Positions 1-11,356 of a stretch of DNA of 64,000 bases are shown piece by piece (position 1 is the first letter of the stretch; each line of letters opens with the position of its first letter). A program made the translations under genes and the position numbers. Under the pieces are notes generated by a model that saw only the letters and a list, made by a program, of their open reading frames with translations, was not told where the DNA came from and ran no database searches. This DNA comes from Eublepharis macularius. Taxonomy: Eukaryota > Chordata > Lepidosauria > Squamata > Eublepharidae. Where the stretch lies: positions 62,139,766 to 62,203,765 of the forward strand of contig NC_072801.1 in NCBI RefSeq assembly GCF_028583425.1, in the 5' to 3' direction.

Positions 1-944
1 AGGGGGGTTAAAAAACGAACAGGCAGACTGAGGCTCAGTGCCCTTAGCAGCCATGTAACAGAGAGAAATCCTCAAGCGAGGCTTTCTCTACCACCACCCT
101 CGCATGCTGGAAAAAACATTCCTGGTGGAATTCTGCCTGTTACACATATGCTGGCCTCCTGTTCATGTAAAGGCAGAGGTGGCACCCCTGTGTTATGGAA
201 GAGATTCCACAAGGGGGAGGAGAAATGAGGAAGTCCTGAGTAGGTACTCCAACTTCACAGTTTCTATCCCATTGCTCCTCAGTACAGCACAAATGGATCT
301 CCCTTCAGCTTCCACTATAATCTCTTAACCACCTTATGAAATAAGTCAGGATGAGTATGAGAAAATGGCTCAGGACGCTTCACAGCTGAGTGAGGATTTG
401 AACCTAGGACTCCCTAGCCCAGCACTAGTCTATAACCACTACAACAAACTCAGTCTTAGTTCCAGAAAGACAGGAGCTAGGGCAGGCACAATTCAAAGTT
501 AATGTTTGTTTCTGGTAGGACTTCTCTCAGGTGTGTGGCAGACAGAAGTTCAGCGGATGAAACAACTCTGTTTTGCATATGCCATGATAGGCAATTTCAG
601 CTGCTGAATTTTTGTCATGCAGGTATTCAAGTGAACAAAAGGTTGAGATGGGTGGGATGGCTTTAGTCACCCACCCACCTGCCATTACTAGCTTGGTCCA
701 TTTGAGGCAGTGAGCTTTCTACAGGATTCTTAGGTTTTGTTCTGTTACACTTTCACCTGACCCAAGTGCTAGGAGTGAGGGAGGGCTTCTTTAGTCAAAT
801 GAATGAGTTGATCTGATTCGTTGACTCTGGCCTATCTTAGAGGCTCAAGGGAAAAGCTCTCCTTCCCAATGACTCAGTGAGTAGACTTGACCTGGTGCCC
901 CTAAGAAATGGCTCTCCTGCTCCTTCTGTGGTGTCCTCACTAGC

Positions 945-1180
945 CTATAGCATAGTAGCAAAGCGGTTGAGATGCAAATCAGCACTCTGCGGGTTCGAAT
1001 CCTACGACTGCCATGAGCCCAGCAGGTAGCCTTGGGTAAGCCACTCCTCTCGGCTCCAGCTTCTCAGCTACAATGTAGGGATAATACTAACACTGATTTT
1101 GTTCACTGCTTTCGGTGGACACTAATTTGTCTAGTAAAGCAGTATAATAAGCACACTTGTTATTATTATAATAAATTTGG
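945..1180 (+). repeat. tRNA-derived SINE
   Basis: An A-box-like segment (TAGCAAAGCGG near 957) is followed by a B box (GGTTCGAATCC near 991) and then by a tRNA-unrelated body. The copy ends in a TTATTATTATAATAA tail. This is the layout of a squamate tRNA-derived SINE. It has no clover-leaf acceptor stem of a working tRNA. Confidence 0.75.
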
Positions 1181-1199
1181 TCTGCTCATTTTGTGATTT

Positions 1200-2740
1200 G
1201 TTTACGTGGGCCAAGCATGAACTATTCACCACTTCAAAAACTCGGAGGTAGGTTCCTGTTGATTTATTCTGTTGTTAATTTGAGGGGGAGGGGACTAGTT
1301 ACCGAGGTTAAAATGAAAGGACCTTCATTGGGAAGCATCTCTTGGATACATTTACAACTTGGACGGGAAGGAAGAAAAACTTCAGGATGGGGAGAGAGGC
1401 GGCTGCCTTTTCAGATTGTCCTCTGGCTGTGTTGCTTTAACTGATGGAGCTGAGAGCCTTTCAGGGAAGGCGATAGAAGGCTTGCACTTACCTAGCAGCC
1501 CCTGGGTGCTTGCTGTCTGCCTCTCTCCAGCCAGGTTCCTGTGCAAGAGAGGAAAGCACATGACTAGCAGGGGAACAAGCCCCACCTTTCCCTCCCCCAA
1601 CCATCTGCCAGCTATAACAGAAGGCATGCTGGGAAGCCAGAGAGCCACGTATAAAAGCACCTTGGTGCCCAGCGCTGTAAACATTAAGGGAATCATGCCT
1701 GATGTTGGAGGGGGGGGGCACCATGGAATAGCCTCTTGCTTCCCAAACAGTATTCCTCCCTTGCCTGCAAACAACCCCCCCCCCCTCCCAACAGTTTCAT
1801 ACTAAGCAGAAATCCAGCAGGTCAAGCTTTCCTTGTTTTCGTATTTGTGTCAAGAATGTCACTTGCTGAATTTGTTCTTGCCCAGCAGCTTTTAAAGGTA
1901 CAGAAGACTTGCTATACAAAGGTGGCAATCTGACCATTCCCTAGCCCTTCTCCACTCAGTCCGGGGAGATAAAAAAGTCATCTTCAGGTGAGAATGTCTG
2001 TAAACTGGATGGAAAGACATTTACTTGTTTAAACTGGGAAGATGTCACAAACTATTTATCTAGGTATTTCTGGGCAGATGAACTAGTAAATAAATAAATT
2101 ACACAAATGGAGGAGAAGAGAATCTACTGGATCTGATTTCTACCTTCCTCTTGGCTGCCTCTCCAATTTCTGTTCCGTTTTCAAAGAACTCAGGAGTCCC
2201 GGGGACTGCTAGGAAAATAGAGATTGACTTGGATATGTGTGTGTTTTAACCAGGAAGTGGAATGAAGTGGAAGATGAGCCCCCACCCTGTGAACACAAGC
2301 AGCTTTGTCCCGCATGAAGCCACTGGCCCATCCAATCTGGTATTGCCTACTGTGGATACAGCACACCTGATACAACCTTGCTGTCTCAGAGAGATCCAGT
2401 GGGAGAGGTAAAGTTTTAAAGCTGGGACCCTCTGCCCAAACAGAATGTACTACACTCATGAGTATATAACCCTTCTGCACTGGTATGGCAGGCTGGGGGG
2501 AATGATATCATTTACAGATACTCCTTCAAGTTTTAAGATAACAGAAACTAGGCTGCAACTGTAAAAACAGAAAACTTATCTCCATGGAGAAAAGTTCCAT
2601 TTCAGCCTGTTTTTTGCTTTGCTAGTTTTCTACCTGCAGGGGTTTGGGGTGTGCATATGTTTTATATAGACAAACATATAAAAATGTGTTCCCTATCTGA
2701 AGTAGCCTAATCCATTCTACTGCCTAGGGACTCCACCAGC
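1200..2740. other. No gene recognised
   Basis: Several short open frames occur on both strands (for example 1359-1805), but none has splice signals or similarity to a protein I know, and they overlap each other. A C-rich tract lies at about 1776-1790. By position the region is probably CNOT3 intron or flank. Confidence 0.4.
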
Positions 2741-2744
2741 CTAT

Positions 2745-2920
2745 TCTTGTGCACCATCAGGTCACAACCAAGGCAGAGGATTCCAGCAAGAGGCTTTCAA
2801 AGTAAGTGAGGAACAAAGGGGGGGTTGCCATTGCCTTCCTCTGCAGTCTTCCTTGGTGATCCACATCCATATCCTGACCCCGCTTAGCTTCCAGGATTGG
2901 GCTACACCATGCTGCCTCCC
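2745..2920 (-). repeat. 5S rRNA-derived SINE, minus strand
   Basis: Read on the minus strand, the copy has the 5S-like 'AAGCTAAGCGGGGTCAGGA' segment, then the 'ACCAAGGAAG' and 'GGCAATGGCAA' blocks typical of reptile 5S-derived SINEs. It is diverged. Other copies in the window lie at about 26,150-26,330 and 32,445-32,620. Confidence 0.65.
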
Positions 2921-3577
2921 TTCTCCTGTAGACCAAATAGCTAGATCCCTATCTTCCCAAGGATTCCACCTCCTGCTTTGCACCCAGTCCTTTTCCAACT
3001 TCCTGATCTCCGCTCTCCTTCCAAAGAAATCTTGGGGAGCTCGGTGTTCCATTGTCCCTGCTGTCAACTGACAGACCCATCACAGTCTTTCGTAAGTAAG
3101 TAAAGTAGCCAGGAGTTCAAGACTCTGAGGTTGCCCTTGTGTAAATAACCGTATCTTCAGGAAGGGCCCCAAAGACACCTTCAGACCTGAATATGCGCTC
3201 CTAACACCTCTCTTAACAAGCCAGGGACTTGCACCCAGAGTTGCCTTTGGAGTACATGTAGCCTGATCCCATGCCCATTTAGTCACAAGTAAGTTCAGCT
3301 GAGGTCAAAGGGACTTCCTCCCAAGTATGCATGCACCCAAATTGTCTCACCTGAAAATAATGCTTGCACTTTCCCCACATTTCCTAACCCGTCTCCATTT
3401 TGCAGTAGAGCAAAATTAAAACCGTTAGCTACAGTAAGGTAGGGAGGAAGGTGGCCAGGGAAGCCGACTGCTTTTCAAAGTTTCTACCTTCAAAGAAACT
3501 TTTCCAAATCAGTTCAACAGCTGCCTTGTTGCAGAGCATGTTTCTGGGTGCCCAGTCAATTAATGAGGGGTGCAGAT

Positions 3578-4420
3578 TAGAGATGGGTACGAACCACAAA
3601 AAAAATGAACCATGAGGTACGTGGGTTTTCACAAACCAGGCACCACGAACTGGGGCAAGTTTACGAACCAGTTCATGGTTCGTGGGGTTTAAATGCCCCT
3701 TCCCGGCCGCTTAGCAGCAGCAGGGAAAGGGGCATTTGACAGTTTAACGGGCCCTATCCTGCCTTGCAAGGGGCAGGTCCCTTTAAACTATCAGCTGGCA
3801 GCCCCCACCCCACCCCACCCCAGACTTACCTTGCCCTGCGGGCCCGCAACATCCTCCACCTCCTCCCGCAAGGGGTGGGAAGGCCATTTTTGGCCTCTTC
3901 CGTTGCAGAGCGGGCCCGCAGGGCAGCCATTTGAGGGGCCACATTGTGGGCCCAGAGTGGCCATTTGAAGGGCGGGAAGGCCATTTTTGGCCCTCTGCTG
4001 CTCTGCGTGCCCATGCAGCAGCAGAAGAGGCCAAAAATGGCCTTCCTGCCCCTTGTGGGAGGAGGGGGAGGATGCCATGGGGCTGGGGTTTGGGCAGTTT
4101 AAAGGGCCCTGCTGCTTGCAAGTGGAAGGTCCCTTTAAATTATCAATGGGCAGGTGGCAGGGGGGGATCCCCCCCTTGCCGCCTGCCAGCTGATAGTTTA
4201 AAGGGACCTTCCGCTTGCAAGCAGCAGGAAAAGTTTATATGGCCATTTCCCTGGAGAAATGGCCATTTAAACTGCCCCTTTAATACAACCCAAATGAACA
4301 AGTAGACCAGTTCATGGAAGTTCGTGGAAACGAGCTTCCACGAGCCACTGGATCGTGAACCACGAACCGGCCTCACTCGTGCATTTTTTTGGGTCATAAT
4401 TCGATTCGTGCCCATCTCTA
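3578..4420. mobile_element. Non-autonomous hAT-type DNA transposon, about 843 bp
   Basis: The ends are inverted repeats: TAGAGATGGGTACGAA at the left and its near complement ending in CCCATCTCTA at the right. They are flanked by an imperfect 8-bp target duplication, GTGCAGAT (3570-3577) and GTGCTGAC (4421-4428). Eight-base duplications and a TAGAG-type end fit the hAT superfamily. The interior has no transposase. It is built from G- and C-rich inverted segments repeating 'GGCCATTTTTGGCC' and 'AAAGGGACCTTCC', which produce several spurious long open frames. Confidence 0.75.
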
Positions 4421-5747
4421 GTGCTGACTGGGCCTGGTAAGCCTTGCTAGTGCCCTGCTTTTTATGGAGAGTATGACCAAGAACAGACCCAACACACTTT
4501 TCCGAGATGCGTGTCTACTGGTCTCATTAAGTAACCCTCTGATATGCTTCTGTGAAGTCACTTGGAAGCCATTACATGAACACTGCATGTTTGCTAATCA
4601 GGCCTGGCTTATGCATAGCCAGGGAAGGACTGATTAAAATCACCAACCAAAGGAGCCAGTTTAAATCTGGTCTCCAACTTTCTGCTTCTGGAACAAGCTG
4701 GCTTACTAATTGGTTGCTATAGCAATTAAAACATCTCTCTTTGCAACTACATTGAGGCTTTGTACTACACAGATGCATAATCTAGGTTTTGTGAACTACC
4801 CAAACTGTCCAGCCAGGGCTTCAAAGTGAATGCCAAATGTGAATCTTAAAAGGAGTATGAAGGCTAACCTGGAAACAGGGGTTTGGCCAAACTATCTGGC
4901 ATTAAATCTGCTCTATCAAAATGAGCCACAGGTTTAATTTTAAGAGGTTGGCAATATAGAACTAAATAGGCTTGTACAGCATTCAAACATTTAAGGAACA
5001 CTTGGTGTAATCATTGGCTTGGATCGAGATGAAGATTTCCATCAGCAATAGGTCTCCTGGGAGACAAGGACCCCAAAGGGCAGCATGGGGGGAGGGGAGC
5101 AGAGGTTTATAGTGAGAGAGGAGAAGCCATGAAAATTGCCCCTTGTCCATCTATGGAAATTCTCTGCAAGATCCAACCCAATTCATTAAAAACTTGATTT
5201 AAAAAGTGTCATTTATTTTTATCTACCTTCTTCTGAGCCCGGTTCCTGGCATTTTGATGTACAATTTTGTATTCGGCTTCATTATTTTGGAAGGGGGAGT
5301 AAGCGCAGCCTGGATTACAGCATATTTTAGTAAAAGGTGAACATCTTGAGAAGGGCTACTGTCTACAGCCAAAGAGAGGAAACAAGGCAGAGTGGGGGAA
5401 AGTAGCCTGTGTAGTCATAGCATCGAACCACTGAAAGGGGGATGCAGGAATGGCTAGAGGGCAGGCCTGAGCCAGTACACAAAACTTTTTTAAAAAAAGA
5501 ATGAATGGACAAGTAAGACTCCACGCAGAATCCAAAGCCTGACTAAATTCTGGGGAAGAAAGAAAGAACAAGAGCAATTTGCCAATAATCCCAAACAGCA
5601 CTAACCATTATTAAATGATATCTCTCAGGGTCAAATATTGAAAAAATGAATAAATAAGAAATGTGTATAAGATCAGCTTCCACAGTCTGATCTTCCACAG
5701 GCCCACTTTCACAGGCTTTGTGACCCACAGGATGGGAAACGCTGCTC

Positions 5748-5842
5748 TAACAGTGAAATCCTAAACAGAGTTACCCCAGTGTAAGCCCACTGAAATCAAT
5801 GAGCTTAGACTTGAGTAACTCTGCTTAGGATTTTAATGTCAG
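5748..5842. repeat. Short palindromic repeat (copy 1)
   Basis: The left arm (GTGAAATCCTAAACAGAGTTA) is complementary to the right arm (GAGTAACTCTGCTTAGGATTT), and the centre is a palindrome around GAAATCAATGAGC. A second copy lies at 12,560-12,660. The family looks like a short foldback MITE. Confidence 0.6.
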
Positions 5843-6123
5843 CCTATTGCTGGACACTAACAGCCCCGTACATGCCTATGGCACTTGAGCACTACTGATG
5901 TGTGACCCTTCAGAGGAGACAACTTGGCTTGAGGCAACAGCCTCTTTAGGCATCTCTCAGTCTCCGGCCATATCTGTGATATCTGATAATTAATAGAAAT
6001 CAAATATAAAATTAACAAGGTTTCTGCTTTTAATATTTGGAGGCATGGACATCGCAGCACAGCAAAACAAGCAGCCTTTAAAAAACCATAGAAATAGTTT
6101 CAGATTGGTGGTCTGCAGTAGAA

Positions 6124-6266
6124 AAGAAAGATTTGGGTCCAGTAGCACCTTAAAGGCCAAGTAGATTTCCAGGGTATGAGCTTTCAAAGGGAGGCTTGAC
6201 TCTCGAAAACTCATACCTGGAAAATCGTTGGTCTTTAAGGTACTACTGGACCCAAATCTTGCTAAA
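6124..6266. repeat. Inverted-repeat element of the 'GGTCCAGTAGCACCTT' family
   Basis: The left arm begins AAGATTTGGGTCCAGTAGCA and the right arm ends in its complement, TACTGGACCCAAATCTTGC. The middle carries 'CTCGAAAACTCATACC', which pairs with 'GGGTATGAGCTTTC'. Related copies lie at 49,690-49,865, 53,615-53,700, 54,300-54,420, 61,340-61,435 and 63,380-63,690. Confidence 0.65.
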
Positions 6267-8084
6267 AAACCATAGGTAAAGTAAGTCAAGCTAGGAAGAA
6301 GTCCATTTGGCAGGACGCTTTCCTTGACTATATTAGCCTCTTTTGTGTTTATGTTTTTGACGGGAGCCACTATATCTCAATGATACATCCAGAAGCTGCA
6401 CAGTCTTTAAAGAATCGGGTTTTTAAAAAATCGCTATAGCTAAAAAGGCCTCTAACAAGACAGTACAGGAGGGACAGATTTACATTTTTCATCTCAAACA
6501 GCGGCATGCATACTGTCACATAGGTAGGCCTATGGCACATGAATAACTAGCTTTCCACTCTGCAGTCATAATAGCAATTGACTTGGTACTCATTACAGGA
6601 AAATCACGTTTCCCCAGGAAGAGCACACAACAGTTCCAAGTGCTGGGAAAATGCAATTTCACAACAACAGTAGCACCGCTTTGATAAAGATATCTGGATG
6701 CTGTACTTTTTAAAAAAATCAACAACAACATAAAATGGAACGCAGTCACCAAACCATCTAGGATCCACATCTCTTGATAAGAATGTTCCGCTTTAGGGAC
6801 TGCCTCATCATTAGAATAATCTGAACCAAAAGTCCCAGAAACTTGGGAATTCAAAGTGCATTTTAGTTGTTACCTAAATGCAGGGTCACGGGGAATCTCT
6901 CTCCCAGCCTCCATTCCCTTTCTGTAAAATGGAAATAACAGAACATACAAAGCTGTCTTCTACAAACCCAGATTTCTTTTCACAGATCTAGCCCAGTCTA
7001 GTCTAACCTGCAGCAGCTCTCCAATGCACAGGCAGAGGTCTTCCATAGCCCTGCTGCCTGAAATCCATTGAGGTGGTAGAGAAGGAACCTGGAACCAAAG
7101 CGTGAAACATGTACCCATCACTATGCCACAAGTCTTAAACCGGCAAAAAGACCCTGAATCAGAGTCATCGAGCCAGGACTGACCCAGTCTGGCACCACCT
7201 GGGTACTATTAACACGACCCAAATGATTTACTTTACAAGTCCAGCAAATTATTTCAAGATTCCTAGGATGAGGCCCCCGTTTTTAGATACCACTCTCAGC
7301 CTCAGTTGTTAAGCAGCTGAGTTACCAAGCAACTGAGACTTTCCTGGTCCTTTTCTGGTCTACGGTATTGCTGAAATGAAGTTTGTAAAGATCATGTGTA
7401 TTGCGTGTGTTCAGCTTTCACTTCAGGCAAATGCAGAAACTGGAACAAAATTCAGCATCCTGTCAATCTCAGTGTTCAGTTTTGAAAACAAGACAGCAAG
7501 CACAGTAAGGGGGCAACCTCTGCTGTAATCGCAAATGCCAGGAAGATTTCTTGAAAGCAGGGTCTCTCTACTCCCATGTCTCTGGTCTCCTCAGCCCTAA
7601 CCAGCCAAAGCATAATCAAGTAGGGAAAAGAAGCAAGTGTATGTGACTGTGTTATTTAGACAAGTTCCAGAGAGAGCCACAAAAGTCTTCTGGTAAATAC
7701 AGATCCCTGTCACCTCAAAACTACCTGCAGACCCTAGTCAGAGAGGACATTCCCCTTGTGAAAGCCTATAGATGTTAACTGCCAGCCGCTGAGAACCCTC
7801 TTGCACAGAGTTCCTGTGGAACTCCCTGCACATCCCTCTAGGAAAGAGGGTGGCTTTCACAAGAGACGTTCCTTGCAGACTCGGTCACTTCCGTCTAATT
7901 GTTTAGCACACAGGCTCACCTATCCCTGATGGGCCCAAGCCATATAAAGGTATATGAACAAGCCCACCTTTCCCTGGAGAATCTCAATATTCACAGCCCC
8001 CCTTCACTGCTGACCCTATATAACGTCGCCTACATCGCCTTTCTTTCTACCTCGCGTCGCTCCACCCCAGATCGCACTCTTCTC

Positions 8085-8310
8085 CCTATCCATAGGATCC
8101 CCCACCGTCCCCATATAGATGCAAGTTCCTCCTATGGGGTCGCATCTCTCACATGGCTCCCTTTACGGCCAATTCAGATCATAGCACCACCGAACGCCCA
8201 GATCCTTCTATAGCCCCTTGGGCCTATAGATCCCCCACTGGCGCCTATAGAAACTCCCTCCCCCCATACAGCCCCCACCCCAAAAAGCCCCTATAAGACC
8301 CCCTTTGGCC
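8085..8310. other. Tract with recurring CCTATAG/CCCCTATA motifs beside the CpG island
   Basis: CTATAG, CATATAG, CCTATGG and CCTATAA words recur roughly every 15-40 bases in a C-rich background, seen at about 8086, 8114, 8130, 8208, 8223, 8244 and 8291. The tract directly adjoins the CpG-rich promoter. It may be a decayed tandem repeat or a promoter-proximal element. I recognise no known family. Confidence 0.45.
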
Positions 8311-9200
8311 ACACCCCCTACGGAGTCCCCGCGGGTGCCCCTAGGCCCCGCCCCTAGGCTAGGCCCCGCCCCTTCTCGCTCTCTCACCGGCGGCTCCGGG
8401 TCTCCGGGTCTCTCTCTTTTTCCCTCTCTCTCTCTCCCTCTCCCCCCTCTTTCGGGCTCCGCGGCATCCAAGATGGCGGCAGCCTCCCCCCTCTCGTCTC
8501 CTGATCGTCCCGCCTCTCCCCGGAAATTATTGGTTCAGTCACCCGCCGCTCAAAACGACCCCGGTGGCGATTGGATGTTGGAGAAGAGGGACGGTAGAGG
8601 GAAACAGGGGCGGGACGACGCGACGGGACTTCAGCTGTCACTTATAGAGAAAGATAAGGTCTATTGGCCCAAATGGAATGTCCGTCAAAGCACTTTCGTG
8701 TTTTGATTGGCTGACTAGGCACGGATGTATTCAAGAGGGCACGCCTATTAGTCCGCGCAAAACAAGCTGTTGGGGGCGGGCTTTACGACAGAGCGGATCA
8801 GAGGTTGGGCATCAGAAGTGCTTCTCAAACAGTTCCCTTCGGTAATTGGCTCTACGCGAGCGTTCCACGGCAAGCGAAGTATTACTGGATTGCAATACCA
8901 CCACTCAACCCAACAGATTAAATAATTGGCTGTTACAGTGAAAGGGGCGTGAACGCAGCGGTGGAATCGGCTGTGGCTTCCCCCATTGTGAGTAGGGAAG
9001 TAGGCTTTCCCACGTTGCTCTCCCATTGGATGATAAGGCTCTCCCCAAAAACCATTCCTCTCTTCTATTGGCTGAAATTCTTTGGGGCGGGGTGCAAGAG
9101 AAGAACGCGGCCGGGAAGAGAAAAACAGAAGGCGGCCATTAAGGCATGTGATTGGCCGAGGGAGCCTACGACTTACGTTGACAACAGCCAATGAAAGGGG
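8240..9200. promoter_or_regulatory. CNOT3: CpG-rich promoter with a CCAAT-box (NF-Y) cluster; probable CNOT3 5' end
   Basis: The segment is rich in CpG and GC boxes (GGGGCGGG-type near 8340-8372 and 9087) and has a YY1-like AAGATGGCGGC at about 8470. ATTGG, the inverted CCAAT box, occurs at 8529, 8570, 8663, 8706, 8845, 8925, 9025, 9067 and 9151, and a forward CCAAT at 9188. Nine of ten are in one orientation, reading CCAAT on the minus strand. In mammals CNOT3 lies next to the 3' end of PRPF31 in the same orientation. A minus-strand promoter about 2 kb past the PRPF31 poly(A) signal therefore fits CNOT3, with noncoding first exon(s) here and coding exons left of the window. No CNOT3 coding exon is visible, so the assignment rests on synteny. 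Confidence 0.5.
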
Positions 9201-11298
9201 AAGAAGCGACCAGCCTCTCAACACCCATAGTTTTAAGTCCGGGCTGTTGCTTACCCCGTTCAAGCCTCATTGCAAACTTGTACGGTTTGTCCACCATTAA
9301 AAGAATTCGCAGGCATTTAACAAGGACTGGCTTACTGTGCAGCTTACAGCCTGTAGCACTTTTTCGCCCAAGGAAACACGGGGGTCGCTGGAAAGGTTTC
9401 ACGGCAACATCAGGCTCGCACCTGGCGAGTGAAGCTAGTTTTAGGTGGATAGCCGTGTGCGGGATCTGCAGGTTCGGGTTCTGGAGCCCCCAGCTTTAAG
9501 CTCCTACTCTGGAAATCTAGTTGGTCAAGACTGGAGCCAAATGAAGGGATCTTTTAAGAGGCTACGAAACCCAAGTAAAGTCTCCTTTGCATTTGCAGTG
9601 CAAGTAATTTCCCTTGCAGAAACAACTATTCATAGGGCAGAAATGAAGGCAACAGTGCTATTACCAATTGCACATCAATCTCCTGAGCTGTCTACGTTTG
9701 AGAGAAGAAATAAAGTGGAAAGTCACTGAATACCTCCTTTCAGCAACACTTTTCTTCCATAGCTGCTTGCATGGTATATCTTTTGCCTGAAGTGCTGTTA
9801 GGGCCAGTCTTACCCCATAATGGTTGGCCATGCAGGAGACAAGACAAAGCAGACACAGGCCAGGAAAAAGTGCTTTTCTCCACAGCTGAAATGAACTGTC
9901 ATCAAGTCCACAAAATCTTATGCTACATTGAATTTGATAGTAGTTACAGGTCACCCAGGAGTTGTCTTGATTAAATTTCTTCTGGTCAACCAAATGGCAA
10001 AATGAACACAAGCCCTCTACCAATTCGCCTGGCCTGCTGCACCACCCTATGGAAGCTGTATATCTCTCAGGATGAAGGGCCAATCTTATCACAATAAGAA
10101 GAATAAGGTTGGTCGCTACAGGGCAGCCATCAGTTTCAGGAGGGAAGAATGCTGTGTATTAACTGAGGGGTAGGGACAGAAAGGTGGCCAAGACACGTGG
10201 GAACAGATTATAAAAATGTGCTGTGATGGCCACACACAAGTCACCAGCAGAGTGAATTATGAAGTACTATGGCCTGCTGACTAAAAATCAAAGCTAAGCC
10301 TTTTCATGATTTCAAGTTCTATGTCCATGCAGGATGGTAATGCTCCGGGCAAAAGGTGGGATATTTTTAGAGAATTGTGCAGAATAAGCTTTCAGGTCAT
10401 AAACTATAAACAAACATGACCCAAGCCACAGGATCAAATTGAAGAATTCCCTTAGTTCTGCCCACTTGACCCCGCCATTACGAAAGAACTGAATTGCACA
10501 CAGGTTCCAATGGAGTTCTATTTGTTCCGAAAAATTTCACACATCAAGACAAATAAAAGTTTGATGTTACAGCTGTTTAAATACATATCCCACACATCCA
10601 GCTGCTACTTTTATGCCAAGACTTCGGAGTTCCTAAATTTAGACTAGGAAAAATCTAAACATACAATGCAATTTTTCTAGACATACTTCTTGCAAGAAGA
10701 CATACTTCTTGCAAAAAGTCAGGTAACAGCAATTATTGGCATCTATATCATACATTCTAGGCGGCACAGCGCCCACCACACCCAGGAAATGCCATTTGCC
10801 TCCCCAACCCCAATGAGCTGAAAATTGTACACTGAGAAAATGTGATCTCTTGATTAGGCACTCTACAGGGAGAGCCACAATTGACAGTTATCTTCAAATC
10901 CTTCCATATCACTTACACTTCTTAACAGTTACTCATTCTTGTATATTTAAAGGACCCCTGTGTGTATGTGTGTGGCTTCAGCTGAAGTCTAATACAGAAG
11001 GATCATTTCTCAGCTGCTACTTTTAGTTAGCCCTTCCAAGCCATTAAAAAAAAGCTCATATCAACAAATCTGATTTGGAATGAGACCTGGGAGAAGGTTT
11101 TTGTTCTCTATCATGCAACAGACAGCTGCAACAAGAGGAGAGGGTTCTCTATAGAGATCCTTTTGGTTAAAAAAAAAAAAGAGGACTTGGCCCAGGATGT
11201 CCAGAGATGACATCCATTTCTTCAGAACTGTCCAGTCTTTGCTAGTCCAAGAGAAAAGGTTCACCTCTTGTGTACAGGCCTCTCCTGCCTGCATCTGT
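9200..11298. other. Intergenic DNA between the CpG promoter and the PRPF31 3' end
   Basis: No exon was recognised. A short imperfect tandem duplication of ACATACTTCTTGCAA lies at about 10,682-10,713. The open frames here are short, overlapping and lack splice signals. Confidence 0.45.
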
Positions 11299-11304
11299 TT
11301 TATT
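11299..11304 (-). terminator. PRPF31: PRPF31 poly(A) signal AATAAA
   Basis: TTTATT on the plus strand is AATAAA on the minus strand, 53 bases after the PRPF31 stop codon. It predicts a very short 3' UTR. Confidence 0.7.
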
Positions 11305-11356
11305 GTTCTGACTGCCAGTTAACACAAGCAGCGTCCATGCCAGAAGGAAGAGCACA

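Larger units (their letters stand above)
4430..8080. other. No gene recognised; scattered small repeats
   Basis: I find no exon with a recognisable product. The stretch contains the small palindromic repeats listed at 5748-5842 and 6124-6266, and otherwise unique sequence. If the promoter at 8.2-9.2 kb is CNOT3, this is most likely CNOT3 intron 1. No sequence matching the CNOT3 N-terminal coding exon was found here. Confidence 0.4.

Noticed and set aside
957-1010. Possible tRNA gene
   Set aside because: A and B boxes are present but there is no acceptor stem or complete clover-leaf, and a SINE body and tail follow.
3783-4305. Several overlapping open frames of 60-125 codons
   Set aside because: They lie wholly inside the palindromic hAT-type element and mirror each other on both strands.
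1-8200. CNOT3 coding exons
   Set aside because: No match to the conserved CNOT3 N-terminal start (MADKRKLQ) or later exons was found on the minus strand.
8305-8706. Plus-strand open frame of 133 codons in the CpG island
   Set aside because: It is proline- and serine-rich from base composition, has no splice or family support, and overlaps an open frame on the other strand.
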